A stretch of DNA of 64,000 nt. Origin: Panagrolaimus kolymaensis (taxonomy: Eukaryota > Nematoda > Chromadorea > Rhabditida > Panagrolaimidae). The stretch spans positions 8,432,001 through 8,496,000 of the forward strand of contig JAJQJQ010000004.1 of assembly GCA_028622995.1 (NCBI GenBank). Reading direction: 5' to 3'. The notes below the pieces were generated by a model that saw nothing but the letters and a program-made list of their open reading frames with translations, ran no database searches and had not been told where the DNA came from. This document shows, in pieces, positions 60,931 through 64,000 of this stretch (positions are counted from its first letter, which is position 1; each line of letters opens with the position of its first letter). A program made the position numbers and the translations under genes.

Positions 60931-61126
60931 ATGTCAAAACAAAAGGTTATTGCATCTTCTAATGCCCCAACTGTTGAAAGCCCAACAAGATAATTGGAAA
61001 AGCTTTCGAATCTTTTGAAATAACCGAAACATTGAAAGTCCCACCTGAAAGGTTATATGCAATTCTTACTAAACCCCAATTTGTTCAAGCATGGAGTAAT
61101 GGTCATGCACAAATGGATTGAGTTAA
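60931..61126 (+). pseudogene. Truncated AHA1/AHSA1-like (Hsp90 co-chaperone) pseudogene
   Basis: From ATG 60931 a short frame (MSKQKVIASSNAPTVESPTR) ends at TAA 60991. Shifting frame, a second stretch begins at 60996 and reads GKAFESFEITETLKVPPERL, then YAILTKPQFVQAWSNGHAQM, before a stop at 61119-61121. The second part closely matches the start of the C-terminal AHSA1 domain of AHA1-type Hsp90 ATPase activators (GK-F-F-IT-E ... P-E-LY-LT ... V-A--). The rest of the domain is missing and about one base is lost at the junction. No intron or full-length reading frame is present. This is a decayed fragment, perhaps of a retrocopy. Confidence 0.75.
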
Positions 61127-61530
61127 CTTTTTCCATTTCACAAAGCTCTAATTATTATTTTTTTGATTGCTGTAATAAAAGCTTCTTGGATTAGTGTTAG
61201 ATATTAAAAAACGAAAGCTATATATTTTGTTTTTAAAGTCTTTTTTCTTCCATGCTGCTTCGTCATAAAGTAAAAAAAGACAGACAATCAAAAATGTAAC
61301 AAAAAAACTTTATTATTTAAACAAAAAAACACTGTTTAATACAAGTAACAAATCATACAATAAGCAAAAGGAAAAAGTCATCATAAACAATAAAGCTAAG
61401 GAAAATAAGAATACAATGGTATAAAAACAATACAATAAGAGGTACAAAAAAAGTCAGTTCAAAGAGGCTATAAACATAAATCAGGAAGTTGTTGTTTGAT
61501 ACAAATTCATTATCATCCATCCATGTGTTC
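61127..61530. other. 3' region of PARP1 and flank of the AHA1 fragment
   Basis: AT-rich sequence. Plus-strand TTTATT strings near 61308 give AATAAA-type poly-A signals for the minus-strand PARP1 gene. No other feature seen. Confidence 0.55.
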
Positions 61531-64000
61531 TTATTTCATGCTGAATTTTGTTCGAATAAGATATCGCATCTTCACTTGTGCTTCATCATAGACAATGTAT
61601 TCGTTGTAAAGAAGATCAAGTTGCTTCTTACCGCTTTTTGATTTCATTGGTTTGCCAATAGGAACTATGATACCATCTTCAATTACACGACGATCAGATT
61701 CATCAGGAACTATTTGACCAAGACCTAAAAAAGATATTTGAGTTAGAAAAAGTAAAACAGAAGAAAATAATTTACCTTTGACACTTGACTTTTGTTTCTT
61801 CGGCTTTGTGATATGTTCTTTAGCATTCTTTTCTTCTTGAATTTCACCAAGTGCAACTTCACAAAGCAATAAGAAACCTTCACCATCAGAGATATTGACA
61901 CCACAGTAATTTGCAGATTTTGAAACCATATCGGCGAAGTATATGCCTTTACCAAACATGTAACCATTGACAGGAGCTTCAGGTGGAGCAATTCGTAAAC
62001 CTTGAGAGAGAATTCCAGCATAATTTGAAGTTCTTGAACCATGCCAAAGAAGATTTCGATTACCAATATCTTTCTTGAATCGAGCATCTTCACCATCCCG
62101 AGAAACTTTGAAGACATCGACGATTTCAAGAGTGTAACAATCGTGAGTTGGAGCATGAGTTTTCTTCGCATAAGCTTCAACAATTTCGAATTCATTTGAA
62201 TCACGAGATAATGGTACAATTTCACAATGAAGTTTTTCATAATGGGTGTCGATTGGATCAATTTTATCATCAGCTGCTTCATCATTAGATTTGATAATCG
62301 AATATGCGATTTCAATTTCAAGCAAATCGTTCAACAGGTTGGTTTTATCATGGATGAGTTTGTCGTTGTTGAGTTTTGGTGGAGCTTCAGTACCACATGC
62401 ATGAGGGATTAGAGCATAGAAACGATTGGAGAAATCAAGAATGTCTATTTCTCTTGCACCTTCAGCAACAAACTAAAAAATGCGCAACAGTAAAATCTAT
62501 GAACAAAGAAATACAAACATACTTCTTCGAGTTTTTTTAATATGCACATAGCTTTCATGATGTTGTTCTTTGACATCTTTCCTAATGGCATCTTCTCGAG
62601 ATCAATTTCAAGCGCCTTCAAAGTTTCAGTGATGGTGTCGACGTCAAAGATAGTGCTGATAAGTTCCTTAATTGGCATTGGCAACTTTGATTTGGATTCC
62701 TTTGCATTGAATGCATGAGATTTCTTGACATCCTAAAACATCAGTGAGTTAGAGGTGCATCATCGTTAAACAGTTACTTACCTGTCCATTGAGTTCCATT
62801 TCCAATATGTTCATTAAACCAGGCTTCTTTTCAAAACTTCGACGATTCTTCCATTCGTTTTTACTTTTTTCTAAGAAAAGCCTGAAATAATACAGAGAAT
62901 GTTAAAAGACGTAGTTGAAAGTAAATAACAAACCTTTTGAATTCCTTTCTTGCACCTTTAAGATCATCTTCATAGAAATCAGTTTTGTATCCACCTTGAT
63001 TTGTACCAATTCTGCCCCATGAACGGAAGACATAATATTCATTCATTTTATCATGTTTCAAAAGTTGAAGCTTGTAATATGAGTTACGATTTTCAGCAAT
63101 GCTCGTATTTCCCAGAGTTGCTTGATAAACAGTTTCTGAAAAAAAGTCAATGTTAAACAAAGTAAAAGCTTAAGATAAGTGAAACTTACTTTTATCACTA
63201 ATGTAAACATGAGCAATCTCAGCAACTTCGCAATTGCCATCAACGGAACATCCATTTTTAACAATAGCTTGTTTGTTTGATTTCATTTCATCTTCAGTAC
63301 CATGCCGTTTACGTTTGATTTTATCAATAGGATTTTCTGAGAGCGGTCTAAAAAAGAATGATGAAAATGTTGTTTATAACCAAAGATTTACTTACGAGTC
63401 AACTTTATCCGTTCCAGGAGCATAATATCGTTGATCGAGAGCAGGAAAAATATGATTTTTTAGGAACTCATTGCTTTTTTTAACAGCCTTTGGAATGTTG
63501 AGAGCATTTCGAGATGGAATGCGATTGCTATTAGTGCAAAAAGTAAATTCAGAGATATGACCAGAACATTTGTAAGAATGTTGAGAAGTACTAAAAGGAA
63601 GAACATAAGATAATCAAAAGGTTCAATGACAGTAGCAAAAAGTTACCTGTAAAAGAAAACACCGTTATCACATTCATTACATGTTTCAGGTACACCAAAG
63701 ATAATACAATCAACAAATTGTTCAATTGTCTAAAAATGTCAATATCATACAAGTTGAAAAGTTTCACAAATCCTTACTCCAGAAGGACCATCACGTTTAC
63801 GTCGAAATCGACCATTAGCTCGAAGAATAGTAACAATTTCATCTTGGCTTACATTTTCAGCGATGTCTTTGCGAACTTGCCAAAGGACTTCCGATTGCTT
63901 CTGAAACGGTTTGAGTTAATCGATGAAAGTAAAAAAAATTAGTGACCTTAAGTTTTGCTTTCAATTCTTCATCAATTTCAGGTTCTATTTTGGCCTTCTT
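61531..64000 (-). CDS. parp-1: Poly(ADP-ribose) polymerase 1, C-terminal two thirds (5' end outside window)
   Basis: Nuclear DNA-break sensor that uses NAD+ to build poly(ADP-ribose). Exons on the minus strand: 64000(partial)-63947, 63900-63778, 63729-63647, 63590-63396, 63347-63190, 63135-62934, 62881-62782, 62732-62523, 62472-61776, 61724-61531. In order: PADR1/third zinc finger (VPETCNECDNGVFFY, then HSYKCSGHISEFTFC, giving the Cys ligands), the WGR domain (YYVFRSWGRIGTNQGG), the helical regulatory domain (PLGKMSKNNIMKAM, LIEIEIAYS-like), and the ADP-ribosyltransferase fold. Catalytic His lies in LLWHGSRTSNYAGIL, Tyr in MFGKGIYFADMVSKSANYC, and the polymerase Glu in LLYNEYIVYDEAQVKMRYL, so the H-Y-E triad is intact. 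The protein ends IRTKFSMK. No BRCT domain is seen between the zinc finger and WGR, which is short and basic (IDKIKRKRHG). Confidence 0.95.

Noticed and set aside
61743..62321. A 192-codon minus-strand frame within PARP1
   Set aside because: It is the shadow of the PARP1 catalytic exon in another frame.

Overview
The window reads as nuclear DNA of a nematode. It is AT-rich, has many introns of about 40-60 bases that end in T-rich acceptors (tttttag, tttcag), and carries metazoan gene families. Several first coding exons begin just after a polypyrimidine-AG, as expected for spliced-leader trans-splicing. One single-exon gene (32.5-33.3 kb) looks like a lineage-expanded F-box/FTH-like family that I associate, without proof, with Panagrolaimus-type clade IV nematodes.

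Layout. 1-9.7 kb (-): the 5' half of an ABCC/MRP-type ABC transporter, running off the left edge. Its introns are unusually large and are filled with a strongly strand-biased array of the short motif CAGTT(T), about 105 copies roughly every 70 bases. This is the most unusual object in the window. 10.98-12.64 kb (+): LYRM1-like and EEF2KMT-like genes whose reading frames touch or overlap. 13.16-17.09 kb (-): an inactive rhomboid (iRhom). 17.1-20.6 kb: non-coding, with a 381-bp MITE that has 9-bp target duplications. 20.58-22.0 kb (+): a TMX1/DPY-11-type thioredoxin. 23.08-24.61 kb (+): HDAC11, with a tRNA-Ile(AAU) gene inside its last intron. 24.6-30.8 kb: gene-poor, with one possible small gene and a TTAA-flanked MITE. 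30.8-31.8 kb (-): a nuclease-like gene of bacterial flavour with a glycine-rich tail, flanked by direct repeats. 32.47-33.31 kb (-): the F-box/FTH-like gene. 34.2-37.5 kb (+): a cytochrome P450. 39.6-41.9 kb (+): a degenerate EF-hand (NCS-like) protein. 42.5-44.3 kb (+): a Ulp1-like cysteine protease. 45.5-52.75 kb (-): a DAAM-family formin. 52.8-61.5 kb: a gene desert with an AHA1-like pseudogene. 61.5-64 kb (-): PARP1, running off the right edge.

The genes are mostly unrelated housekeeping or signalling loci and do not form a pathway. The functional couplings worth noting are the LYRM1/EEF2KMT overlapping pair, the tRNA nested in HDAC11, and the motif array confined to the ABCC gene. Exon boundaries were placed by eye from splice consensus, reading-frame continuity and remembered family alignments, so single junctions may be off by a few bases.
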